This document shows positions 44,436 to 52,816 of a DNA stretch of 64,000 bases, piece by piece. The notes under the pieces are model-generated. The model was not told where the DNA came from. It made no database searches and saw only the letters and a program-made list of their open reading frames with translations. How positions within the stretch are numbered: the first letter of the stretch is position 1; every line of letters begins with the position of its first letter. A program made the translations under genes and the position numbers. The stretch spans positions 186,001 through 250,000 of the forward strand of contig NZ_JFKA01000004.1 in NCBI RefSeq assembly GCF_002115755.1. Reading direction: 5' to 3'. This DNA comes from Thalassospira mesophila (lineage in GTDB: Bacteria; Pseudomonadota; Alphaproteobacteria; Rhodospirillales; Thalassospiraceae).

Positions 44436-45854
44436 GTGAAAACAGTGCGCCGGTTTGTATTTTTCGGATTGCTGGCTCTGATCGCGTTAGCGCCATTGCC
44501 TTATGGCTCAAACCGGCCGTGGGCGTGGTCGATACTTTCGCTTTGGGTGGGCATACTCGTCTTGCTTGATGCCATTGTGGCATTTGCGGACCCGGTTCAG
44601 GGCGAAAGGCGGTTTATGCGCCGCATTGCCATTCCGGCAATTCTTTTTATTCCGGTTGTTATCTGGATTCTTGTTCAGGCAAGCCCGAATATATGGCCCC
44701 TGGCAACACATCCGATTTGGGCAGAAACGGCGGCACAGCTTGGCCGCAACACGGGTGCCTATATTTCCATTGATCCGGAACTTACGCGAAATGCGTTGAT
44801 GGTTTTGCTTGCCTATGCCGGTGTCTTCTGGCTTGCCGTGCGATACGGCCGGGACCGCGAGAACGCGATAACGATATTAAAATTTTTCGTTATTATTTCA
44901 ATTTCTTACGCCGCATATGGCTTGATTGTTTTTTTCGCCGGTTGGAAAAACATCTTGTGGATTCCCAAAAGTGCCTATTTGGGGGATTTAACAAGCACAT
45001 TTATTAACAGAAACAGCTACGCAACCTTTGCAGGTTTTGGTGTCGTGGCGTCGGTTGTTTTGTTGATTAAGGTGCTGGGCACCGGCGCGGAAAGACAAAT
45101 CTCAATCCGAACGGCTTTAAGAAACTTTCTTGGAAAAAGAATGTCGATCTTATTGCTGCCGATTATCGGTATCCTTATTTGCAGCACGGCCGTGCTTTTA
45201 ACACATTCCAGGGCCGGTGCCGCCTGCATGTTTACCGCTGTTATCGTCGCAATATTTGGCATGAGATTAACCGCAACACCAAGTTTAACCGGCTTTGCCG
45301 CACGTTACGCCGTCATCGGCATCGCTGTGACGGGTGTGTTTATTTACGTGTTAAGCGGCGATGTGACCGAAAACCGGTTTGCCGGTGTTGATTCGGACGC
45401 CGCCATTCGCATGGCCGTATATGAACCGACATATAATGCCATATTAACAGCGGCCGACACCGGATACGGCTATGGGTCTTTTGAACCCGGATTTCGTATT
45501 TTTAAAAGCCGCAAGATTGCCGGGGTAAGCTGGGATCATGCACATGATAGCTATCTGGAAATCTTTTTTGGTCTGGGCGTGCCCGGCGCCCTGATATTGT
45601 TGGCATGTTTGGTGATGGTGGGGCTCCATCTCATTAACGGGATACGCACCAGAAAGCGCGACCAGATTTTTCCAATTCTGGCAATCGCAATCCTTATCCA
45701 GATCGCGTTGCATTCCCTGGTCGATTTCAGCATTCAAATGCCAGCTGTCGGCATCGTATTATTTTGTTTAATCGGGGTAGGATGGGCACAGTCATTTTCG
45801 TCCATGCGATATAACGCGAATACCAAAGGGAAAGAAATGCCCCTCAACACGTGA
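44436..45854 (+). CDS. O-antigen ligase / Wzy-like polymerase family protein
   Basis: A 472-residue inner-membrane protein with about ten to twelve hydrophobic helices and the Wzy_C signature: TAVLLTHSRAGAACMFTAVI in the middle and the periplasmic loop with GYGYGSFEPGFRIF and WDHAHDSYLEIFFGLGVPG. Such proteins join or polymerise polysaccharide on the periplasmic side. The start is GTG with GGGTGGGG upstream. It has its own terminator. No glycosyltransferase adjoins it, so only a terminal step of glycan assembly is encoded here. Confidence 0.88.
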   Translation: MKTVRRFVFFGLLALIALAPLPYGSNRPWAWSILSLWVGILVLLDAIVAFADPVQGERRFMRRIAIPAILFIPVVIWILVQASPNIWPLATHPIWAETAAQLGRNTGAYISIDPELTRNALMVLLAYAGVFWLAVRYGRDRENAITILKFFVIISISYAAYGLIVFFAGWKNILWIPKSAYLGDLTSTFINRNSYATFAGFGVVASVVLLIKVLGTGAERQISIRTALRNFLGKRMSILLLPIIGILICSTAVLLTHSRAGAACMFTAVIVAIFGMRLTATPSLTGFAARYAVIGIAVTGVFIYVLSGDVTENRFAGVDSDAAIRMAVYEPTYNAILTAADTGYGYGSFEPGFRIFKSRKIAGVSWDHAHDSYLEIFFGLGVPGALILLACLVMVGLHLINGIRTRKRDQIFPILAIAILIQIALHSLVDFSIQMPAVGIVLFCLIGVGWAQSFSSMRYNANTKGKEMPLNT

Positions 45855-45948
45855 CAGACATTAACCAGACCAGACGCGCTGTGCCGCGGATTTGAACCAC
45901 ACCGTCCCAAATATTGCGGTGGATCACCGTCATCGAGTATATCGCAAA

Positions 45949-45985
45949 ACGCCGCCAGACATGACATCGGGCGGCGTTTTTTTTG
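45949..45985 (+). terminator. Terminator after the O-antigen ligase gene
   Basis: ACGCCGCC pairs with GGCGGCGT around a 13-nt loop and is followed by eight Ts on the plus strand. Confidence 0.88.
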
Positions 45986-46001
45986 CGACGCAGGCGGCGA
46001 C

Positions 46002-47405
46002 TTAAGCGCCCGGGATCAGTTTGCCGGGATTCATCAGCCCTTTGGGGTCAATCGCATTTTTAATCGCCCGCATCACGGCAATGGTATCGGGGCCGTGTTC
46101 GGCCTCCATAAAGGCCAGTTTGCCATAGCCAATGCCATGTTCGCCCGTGCAGGTGCCGCCCATCCGCAAGGACCGCATCACCATGCGTTCGTGCAAACGG
46201 TGCGCTTCGGCCACTTCTTCGGGTTTATCGGCATCAAGCAAAATCAGGGTATGGAAATTGCCATCGCCAACATGGCCGACCATGGTGCAGGTCAGGATCG
46301 AAGCATCACAATCTTCGCGGGTTTCCATAATCGCTTCGGCCAGCCGTGAAATCGGCACGCAAACATCGGTCGACATGCCGCGTTTTCCCGGTTCAAGCTG
46401 CAAGGCGGCATAATAGGCCTTGTGCCGGGCCGCCCATAACTTGGTGCGATCTTCGGCACGGGTCGCCCACTGGAAGCCCTCGCCGCCAAATTCCTCGGCA
46501 ACAGACTGAACAAATTCCGCCTGTTCTTTCACCCCGGCTTCGGTGCCGTGAAATTCAAAAAACAGGGTCGGTTTTTCTTCATAGGTCATTTTCGAATAGG
46601 CATTAACCGCACGAATTTGCAGCGCATCCAGCAGCTCAATCCGCGCCACCGGAATACCGGCCTGAATGGTCATGATTGTGGTATTGACCGCGGCCTCAAC
46701 CGAGGGAAAGGCACACACCGCCGCCGAAATCGCCTCAGGGATGCCATACAGCTTCAAACCGATTTCAGTAATAACCCCCAGCGTCCCTTCGGAGCCGACA
46801 AACAACCGGGTCAGATCATAGCCTGCCGACGATTTACGCGCCCGATGCGCAGTCTTGATAATTTTGCCATCCGGCGTCACCACGGTGACCGACAAAACAT
46901 TGTCGCGCATGGTACCATAGCGCACCGCATTGGTGCCCGAGGCACGGGTCGCCGTCATGCCGCCAATGGAGGCATTCGCCCCTGGATCAATCGGGAAAAA
47001 CAACCCGGTATCGCGCAAATGTTCGTTAAGCTGTTCGCGGGTTACGCCCGCCTGCACCCGGCAATCAAGGTCTTCGTTATGGACTTCCAAAATCTGGTCC
47101 ATTCTCGACACATCAATGCAAATACCGCCTTTTAGCGCGGCAACATGCCCTTCAAGCGACGATCCAATGCCAAAAGGAATGATCGGCACATTGTCCGCCG
47201 CACACAGCTTGACCGTTTCGGCGACGTCTTGGGTTGATGTCGCAAAAACCACGGCATCGGGCGGCGATGCATCGTGCCAGCCTTCATCCTTGCCATGATG
47301 ATCAAGAACGGCCTGGGCCGTAGAAACGCGATCACCGAATTTTTCGCGCAGGGTTTCAATCAGGCTGGCCGGCACCGCGACCCGTTCATAATGATGATCC
47401 GACAT
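46002..47405 (-). CDS. FAD-linked oxidase, D-lactate dehydrogenase/glycolate oxidase type
   Basis: A 467-residue flavoenzyme. The FAD_binding_4 part has PIIPFGIGSSLEGH and DPGANASIGGMTATRASGTNAVRYG (split as two cores, SIGGMTATRASGTNAVRYG being diagnostic). The C-terminal FAD-oxidase part has GHVGDGNFH with the catalytic His and GGTCTGEHGIG. It oxidises a D-2-hydroxyacid such as D-lactate and passes electrons to cytochrome or quinone. AGGAACG precedes the ATG at 47405, preferred over a start ten codons earlier. It stands alone between two terminators, so the exact substrate is open. Confidence 0.9.
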   Translation of the reverse strand: MSDHHYERVAVPASLIETLREKFGDRVSTAQAVLDHHGKDEGWHDASPPDAVVFATSTQDVAETVKLCAADNVPIIPFGIGSSLEGHVAALKGGICIDVSRMDQILEVHNEDLDCRVQAGVTREQLNEHLRDTGLFFPIDPGANASIGGMTATRASGTNAVRYGTMRDNVLSVTVVTPDGKIIKTAHRARKSSAGYDLTRLFVGSEGTLGVITEIGLKLYGIPEAISAAVCAFPSVEAAVNTTIMTIQAGIPVARIELLDALQIRAVNAYSKMTYEEKPTLFFEFHGTEAGVKEQAEFVQSVAEEFGGEGFQWATRAEDRTKLWAARHKAYYAALQLEPGKRGMSTDVCVPISRLAEAIMETREDCDASILTCTMVGHVGDGNFHTLILLDADKPEEVAEAHRLHERMVMRSLRMGGTCTGEHGIGYGKLAFMEAEHGPDTIAVMRAIKNAIDPKGLMNPGKLIPGA

Positions 47406-47514
47406 GACGTTCCTCGTAAATCTGTATTGGGGCAAGTTTCCCTGCCCGGAATTTTGGCTACCCTACGACGGGAAGATCAAAATTGGTATTACCTTTTAGC
47501 CGCTCAACGTAAAA

Positions 47515-47540
47515 AACCGCCCACGCAAACGCGGGCGGTT
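47515..47540 (-). terminator. Terminator after betC
   Basis: AACCGCCC and GGGCGGTT form an 8-bp stem, extended by CGC/GCG around an AAA loop. On the minus strand a T6 run follows. It lies 53 bp past the betC stop. Confidence 0.88.
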
Positions 47541-47593
47541 CATATCGATCCGGCACATTCAAACAGCCCGCGAAACGACGGGGCCCGCCAGAA

Positions 47594-49144
47594 TTAACCG
47601 GCTGGTTTGCGGTCGTAAAACCCCGGCACATCAAGGCGGGCGTCGGTCTCAACGTCATCCAGGTCTTTATGATTGCGCATATATAATTTGGATGTATCGC
47701 GGATCGGCTGGTGATCCCAGTGGGTGATGCGGCCCTGTGTCAGGGCTTCATACACCAGTTTGCGGCGTTTCTGGCTGTTGATCACTTTTTTGCGGAAGGT
47801 TTCCAGATCCCAGTTTTCGGCCAGCTCGGCGCGAAATGCATCGCGAATGTCGCCGTGTTTGGCATCGTTGATCAAATCGCACAATTCGTCGGGGTCGTTG
47901 GTCAAATCAAACAGCATGTCGGGATCAGATTGCGAGGCGACATATTTATAGGCCCCGCGACGGATCATGATGATCGGCGACAAGGCCCCCTCGCCGCAAT
48001 ATTCGCCAATCACTTCGTCATGGCCGCCATCACCGGTGATATGCGGCATCAGGCTGCGGCCATCAATCGGTTCTGCCGGGGCGGGGACTTTATCATCGCC
48101 AACCAGATCGCGCAGGGTGGGTAAAATATCGATCAGGGAAACTGATTTTGAAACCCGTTTTTGCCCCTTTGCACCGGGAAAAGCAAAAAACAGCGGCACC
48201 CGGGCCGAGGGTTCATACCACGACATTTTATACCACATGCCGCGTTCGCCCAGCATATCGCCGTGATCGCCACTAAAGATCACCAGCGTATTATCCGCCA
48301 TGCCGGTTTCACGCAGGGTGCGCATTAACGACCCGATCAGGCAATCCACATAGCTGATCGAGGCATAATAGGCCCGGCGTGCCTTTAATACGTCCTCGTC
48401 CGTTACCGGTTGCTGATCCAGATTATAAACATGGCGCAAGCGTTGCGAATGCGGGTCGAGATCTTCGGGGGCCATCTTTACATGTGGCGGGTCAATTTTT
48501 ACCCCGTCATACATATTCCAAAACTCGGGCCGCGCGTTATAGGGGTCGTGCGGGTGGGTGAACGAAACCGTGAGGAAAAACGGCCGGTCATCATGGCGTT
48601 TGTCACGCGCAACATCATAAAGATAACGCCGGGCCTCAAACACCGTTTCATCGTCAAAATCAAGCTGGTTGGAGCGATAAACCGGCCCGGCCTGCGTGAC
48701 AGACCCCATATTGTGATACCATGTGGGGCGGTCTGTCACGTTGTCCCAGTCGCAATACCAGCCATAATCGGCGGGGTAAATATCGGCCGTTAATCGGTCT
48801 TCATAGCCATGCAACTGGTCCGCCCCGCAAAAATGCATTTTACCGGCCAATGCCGTGCGATACCCGGCATGGCGCACATAATGGGCCAGGGTTGGAATGT
48901 CGGATGCCAGATCGGATGCATTGTCATAGGCTTCAATTCGGCCCGGCAACTGGCCGGTCATCAAACAAAAACGCGACGGCGCGCAAAGCGGGCTGTTGGT
49001 ATAGGCTGAATCAAATACCACCGCGTTCTCTGCCAGCGCATCCAGATTGGGGGTTTTTACCACCTTGTGCCCATATAGCGGCATGCAGCGCGCGGCAAGC
49101 TGATCGGCCATGACAAACAGAATATTCATTGGCTTTGACGACAT
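47594..49144 (-). CDS. betC: Choline-sulfatase
   Basis: A 516-residue cytoplasmic type I sulfatase that releases choline and sulfate from choline-O-sulfate, feeding glycine-betaine synthesis. The sulfatase signature CAPSR at residues 54-58 contains the Cys turned into formylglycine. Metal ligands include VMADQ near the start and FSGDHGDMLGE. The C-terminal part (WDLETFRKKVINSQKRRKLVYEAL region, DVPGFYDRKP end) is characteristic of BetC. AAGG precedes the ATG. It diverges from a LysR gene of the choline-sulfate utilisation type. No betA, betB or betI lies in the window. Confidence 0.95.
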   Translation of the reverse strand: MSSKPMNILFVMADQLAARCMPLYGHKVVKTPNLDALAENAVVFDSAYTNSPLCAPSRFCLMTGQLPGRIEAYDNASDLASDIPTLAHYVRHAGYRTALAGKMHFCGADQLHGYEDRLTADIYPADYGWYCDWDNVTDRPTWYHNMGSVTQAGPVYRSNQLDFDDETVFEARRYLYDVARDKRHDDRPFFLTVSFTHPHDPYNARPEFWNMYDGVKIDPPHVKMAPEDLDPHSQRLRHVYNLDQQPVTDEDVLKARRAYYASISYVDCLIGSLMRTLRETGMADNTLVIFSGDHGDMLGERGMWYKMSWYEPSARVPLFFAFPGAKGQKRVSKSVSLIDILPTLRDLVGDDKVPAPAEPIDGRSLMPHITGDGGHDEVIGEYCGEGALSPIIMIRRGAYKYVASQSDPDMLFDLTNDPDELCDLINDAKHGDIRDAFRAELAENWDLETFRKKVINSQKRRKLVYEALTQGRITHWDHQPIRDTSKLYMRNHKDLDDVETDARLDVPGFYDRKPAG

Positions 49145-49294
49145 CGCGACCTTATCCCCCTGATTATATGTGTGAAAACTCCGCCAAAGGGTGTGCGTGG
49201 TCCAAAACCTGCGACATGGCCCGGCGGCATCATGATGCTGGCTTGTTTCACATTTGAATTATTCTTGTGAAGACCGCTTGTAATCATCCCTGAT

Positions 49295-49309
49295 ATCAAT
49301 AAAATTGAT
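49295..49309. promoter_or_regulatory. LysR operator candidate between betC and its regulator
   Basis: ATCAATAAAATTGAT is a perfect 6-3-6 dyad with T-N11-A spacing, only 4 bp before the regulator ATG. Binding here would fit autorepression. Confidence 0.55.
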
Positions 49310-49312
49310 GGC

Positions 49313-50284
49313 ATGAGATATGGCAACATCCCCTCTCCGCACGCGTTGATCGCGTTCGAGGCCGCTGCGCGTTGCGGCAGTTTTACCCGTGCCGCACAGG
49401 AACTGGGCATTGGCCAGCCCGCCATCAGCCATCAGGTTACGTTACTGGAAGAACAGCTTAACCAGCCGCTGTTTCGCCGCCTGCATCGCGGGGTGGCCCT
49501 GACCGGGGCCGGGCAGGAACTGTTTGATAGCGTGACAACCGCGCTTGGCCATATTGACCAGACGGTGGAAAATATCCGCACCCGGCGCAGTTCACGCATC
49601 AGTGTTGGCACCGACTTTGCCTTTGCATCCTTTATCCTGATGCCGCATCTGGCCGATTTCACCACCCGTTTCCCTGATATCGAGGTTAATGTGGTCACCA
49701 ACCAGACCGGGCGATTTGGCATGGATGAAAATATCGATATCGAACTGTCTTTCGGCCATTGCGGGCCGGGGGGCATTTTGCTGCTGGCCGAACAGGTGGC
49801 CCCGGTTTGCAGCCCCGATTTTCTCGCCCGGCACGGCTTTGCCCAAACGCCCGATGCATTATGCAAAATGCCGTTACTACATCTGGACAGTGAAATTGAA
49901 AATCGCTGGTTTAACTGGGAAAGCTGGCTGCGGGCGGCAGGATACCCCCCCACCGCCCCGCTCAGCGGGCATCGCTTTAACACCTATCTGCTGGTGCTAT
50001 CGGCGGCTGTTTCCGGGCAGGGTGTTGCCTTGGGCTGGACGGCATTGTTGCAGCACCATTTTCAAAACGGCCAACTGGTGCTGGCCAGCCCCGCCACCCT
50101 GTCATCAGATCGCGGATATGTTTTAACATCGCGCGCCGCCCCCCACCGGCAAAGTCAAGTCACCGCCTTTGCCAACTGGGCGCGCGATATTATTGCGCGT
50201 GATAACATTCCCGGTGGCACCGAAACCACCACCAGCCTTGATGCGGCCTTTGGTCAGCCCCATGCCCTGGAAAACCAGCCGTAA
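49313..50284 (+). CDS. LysR-family regulator of choline-sulfate utilisation
   Basis: A 323-residue LysR protein. The helix-turn-helix reads LIAFEAAARCGSFTRAAQEL and LGIGQPAISHQVTLLEEQL. The effector domain starts with ISVGTDFAFASFILMPHLADF, matching the regulators found divergent from betC in alphaproteobacteria. The proline-free start at 49313 sits directly behind a dyad. It likely activates betC when choline-sulfate or choline is present; the inducer is inferred. Confidence 0.9.
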   Translation: MRYGNIPSPHALIAFEAAARCGSFTRAAQELGIGQPAISHQVTLLEEQLNQPLFRRLHRGVALTGAGQELFDSVTTALGHIDQTVENIRTRRSSRISVGTDFAFASFILMPHLADFTTRFPDIEVNVVTNQTGRFGMDENIDIELSFGHCGPGGILLLAEQVAPVCSPDFLARHGFAQTPDALCKMPLLHLDSEIENRWFNWESWLRAAGYPPTAPLSGHRFNTYLLVLSAAVSGQGVALGWTALLQHHFQNGQLVLASPATLSSDRGYVLTSRAAPHRQSQVTAFANWARDIIARDNIPGGTETTTSLDAAFGQPHALENQP

Positions 50285-50346
50285 AACAACGGCATTTTCG
50301 GAGGCACCTCTCTCGTGCCCCACTTCAAACCGGGGCTGACAAACCC

Positions 50347-51054
50347 CTAGCCCTTATTGCGATCCTTGGGCAGGGCAGCGGCAATCCGGTCGGCCAGCCG
50401 CGAAAACGGCAGGCTTTGCAACCACACCGTTCCCGGCCCTTCCAGCGTTGTCACAAACAGGCCTTCGCCGCCAAACAGGGCATTGCGAAACCCGCCGACA
50501 AAATCGATCGAATAATCGACATTATCGGTCAGGGCCACCAGCGACCCGGTATCGACCCGCATTTTTTGCCCCGGCTCCAAATCCTTGCGCACAATGGTGC
50601 CACCGGCATGCACAAACACCATGCCATCCCCGCTTAGGCGTTGCAGGATAAACCCTTCGCCCCCAAACAGCCCGGCCCCCAACCGTTTGGAAAAGGCGAT
50701 ATCAATATCGACCCCGGCAGCCGCGCACAAAAACCCGTCTTTCTGGCATAAAACCTGCCCGCCAAAATCGCGCAGGTTAATGTCAATCACCTTGCCGGGA
50801 TAGGGGGCGGCAAAGGCAACATGGCCCTTGCCCACCCCTTCAAACACAAAACTGGTGATGAAAAAACTTTCGCCGGTCAGCATGCGTTTGAAACCCGAAA
50901 ACATCCCGCCACCGGTATTGGTCTGCATGGAAATATCGGCCCCCATATACATCATGGCGCCGGCCTCGGCGCGCACGCCCTCGCCTGGATCCAGCTCGAT
51001 CTCAACCAGTTGCATTTCGCTGCCAATGATTTTGTAATCAATAATGTCTGCCAC
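50347..51054 (-). CDS. AIM24 / TIGR00266 family protein
   Basis: A 235-residue soluble beta-rich protein starting (GTG) VADIIDYKIIGSEMQLVEIE and containing GAMMYMGADISM, ESFFITSF, GGEGFILQRLSGDG and GTVWLQSLPFSR. These are typical of the TIGR00266/AIM24 family (double-stranded beta-helix). The function is not established; the mitochondrial relative affects membrane organisation. AAGGA lies before the GTG at 51054, which is preferred over ATGs 7 and 17 codons upstream. Confidence 0.88.
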   Translation of the reverse strand: MADIIDYKIIGSEMQLVEIELDPGEGVRAEAGAMMYMGADISMQTNTGGGMFSGFKRMLTGESFFITSFVFEGVGKGHVAFAAPYPGKVIDINLRDFGGQVLCQKDGFLCAAAGVDIDIAFSKRLGAGLFGGEGFILQRLSGDGMVFVHAGGTIVRKDLEPGQKMRVDTGSLVALTDNVDYSIDFVGGFRNALFGGEGLFVTTLEGPGTVWLQSLPFSRLADRIAAALPKDRNKG

Positions 51055-51287
51055 GGGTTTTCCTTTGCTTTTCATCGGACGGGCTTCGGGGGTGGAAACT
51101 GCCACACCAGCATGCCCCGAGCGTGCCCCTAGACATGCCGCCGATATTGGATATCAGGGCACTATAATCAAAAACAAACGGCAAAGCAGGGCAATATTGT
51201 GACCATTCCGAACCTGCCCTTGCCATAGCCCTTTGACAATTCACGTAAAACTTGCACTATGTCCTACCCAAACATACAGGGTGAAAA

Positions 51288-52748
51288 ATGGGGCGGGGAT
51301 GGTCGATCAGGGGCTGGCATATTTTGCTGGGGCTATTGTTGCCTCTGCTTTTGGCCGGGTGCGAAAAACAGGATTTTTATAAATTCAATATTTGCCGCCT
51401 TGCCCTGCCCGGCGTTGAAAATAGCGGGTTACGCTTTCATCTTCTCACCGCGCCCGACATCAACCCATCTGCCGATACCATCACCCTGATTTATCAAATC
51501 CTGCCCGACAGCGTGCCTTATTTTGGCGATAATGACGGGGCGATTTCCGATAATCTGCCGCTGGCCGGTGAAGGCCCCCCTGCCTTTGCGCATAGCATAA
51601 CCTGCCAGTTTGCCCCGGCAAAAACACCCGGTTTACGTGTTCCCCTTATCGGCATTACGACATCACGTTTTGGCCCCCTGCCCGACAGCCAGCTGGCCCT
51701 GCTTGACCGTTTCTGGATCAACCGGGTCGGGCCAAGCGCCTTGGCGTTTTTTGACGATGCCAGCCGCACCGCCACCCTGCCCAACGTTGCCGATATTGGC
51801 CACGATGCGGCCTTTGCCGCACAGCTCACCTTATCGGGTCTGTCACGCGGGGCGGTTTATGCCTTGCTGGCCCTGCCCTTTACCCTGATTTACGGCCTGA
51901 TTGGCCGCATCAACCTTGCCTTTGGCGAAATGCTGATGGTGGGTGCGGTCGCCGCTATGGTGGCCAGTCTGGCCGTTTATGGCGGTATTGGCTGGCATAT
52001 TACGTTCATTGTTATCTGTGCGGTGCTTGCCGCCATGGCCTATGGCGCCGGGCTGGGGCTTTTATCGTGGCGCTGGGTGTTTGGGCCGCTGGGCCGGGGG
52101 CGCGCCAATGGGCAGGCAATGATCGTGGCATCGCTGGGTTGTGCGTTGGTTATTCAGGAATTTGTGCGCATTGCATGGTCTGCACGCAATTTTAACCTGC
52201 CACCAATCTGGCAATTCAACGTGCCACTGGTACGCGGCGGGTCCTTCATCGTCACTCTCGACGGGTTCGACATTCTGGCCCTTCTGCTTGCCGGGGCAAC
52301 CTGCATCATTTTGCAGGGATTAATGCATAAAACCGCCTTTGGCCGCGCCTGGCACGCCATCAGCCAGGACCGCTTTGCCGCCGCCCTGTGCGGGGTGCGC
52401 CTGCACAAGGTTGAAGCCCAAACCTTTGCCCTGGCCGGAATGTTATGCGGTATTGCCGGGGCCATCCTTGCACTGCGCTATGGCGTGATCAATTTTCACT
52501 CCGGCACCCTGTTCGGCTTCAAGGCCCTGACCGCCGCCGTGCTGGGCGGGATCGGCATGGTTCGGGGCGCGTGGCTGGGGGGAATATTGCTGGGCCTTTT
52601 AGAATCACTCTGGACCGGCTATTTCGGCGATCCGTACCGCGACGCCGCCGTTTTTGGCTTGCTGGCACTGGTGCTGATTTTAAAGCCCGAAGGACTTTTG
52701 GGTGTTAACAGCAAAAACGACAGTTTGCTGGCAGCCCGTACATCATAA
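51288..52748 (+). CDS. LivH-type branched-chain amino acid permease fused behind a lipoprotein-like domain
   Basis: A 486-residue protein, well above the usual 290-300 of LivH. Residues 1-25 form a signal with a lipobox (LLAGC, Cys25). Residues about 26-175 are an extracytoplasmic region of unknown family, starting EKQDFYKFNICRLALPGVE. From about residue 179 the LivH core begins: GLSRGAVYALLALPFTLIYG, GRINLAFGEMLMVGA, then the EAA-like KTAFGRAWHAISQD. It would need ATPases and a binding protein encoded elsewhere, since none adjoins. Possibly the front domain acts as a built-in substrate-handling part; this is inference. Confidence 0.85.
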   Translation: MGRGWSIRGWHILLGLLLPLLLAGCEKQDFYKFNICRLALPGVENSGLRFHLLTAPDINPSADTITLIYQILPDSVPYFGDNDGAISDNLPLAGEGPPAFAHSITCQFAPAKTPGLRVPLIGITTSRFGPLPDSQLALLDRFWINRVGPSALAFFDDASRTATLPNVADIGHDAAFAAQLTLSGLSRGAVYALLALPFTLIYGLIGRINLAFGEMLMVGAVAAMVASLAVYGGIGWHITFIVICAVLAAMAYGAGLGLLSWRWVFGPLGRGRANGQAMIVASLGCALVIQEFVRIAWSARNFNLPPIWQFNVPLVRGGSFIVTLDGFDILALLLAGATCIILQGLMHKTAFGRAWHAISQDRFAAALCGVRLHKVEAQTFALAGMLCGIAGAILALRYGVINFHSGTLFGFKALTAAVLGGIGMVRGAWLGGILLGLLESLWTGYFGDPYRDAAVFGLLALVLILKPEGLLGVNSKNDSLLAARTS

Positions 52749-52816
52749 TTGCCCAGCATTTTCGGGGCAGGCCGCAAAACCCCCACCCCGATTTCCGCTA
52801 CAGGCCCCGTGCAAAA

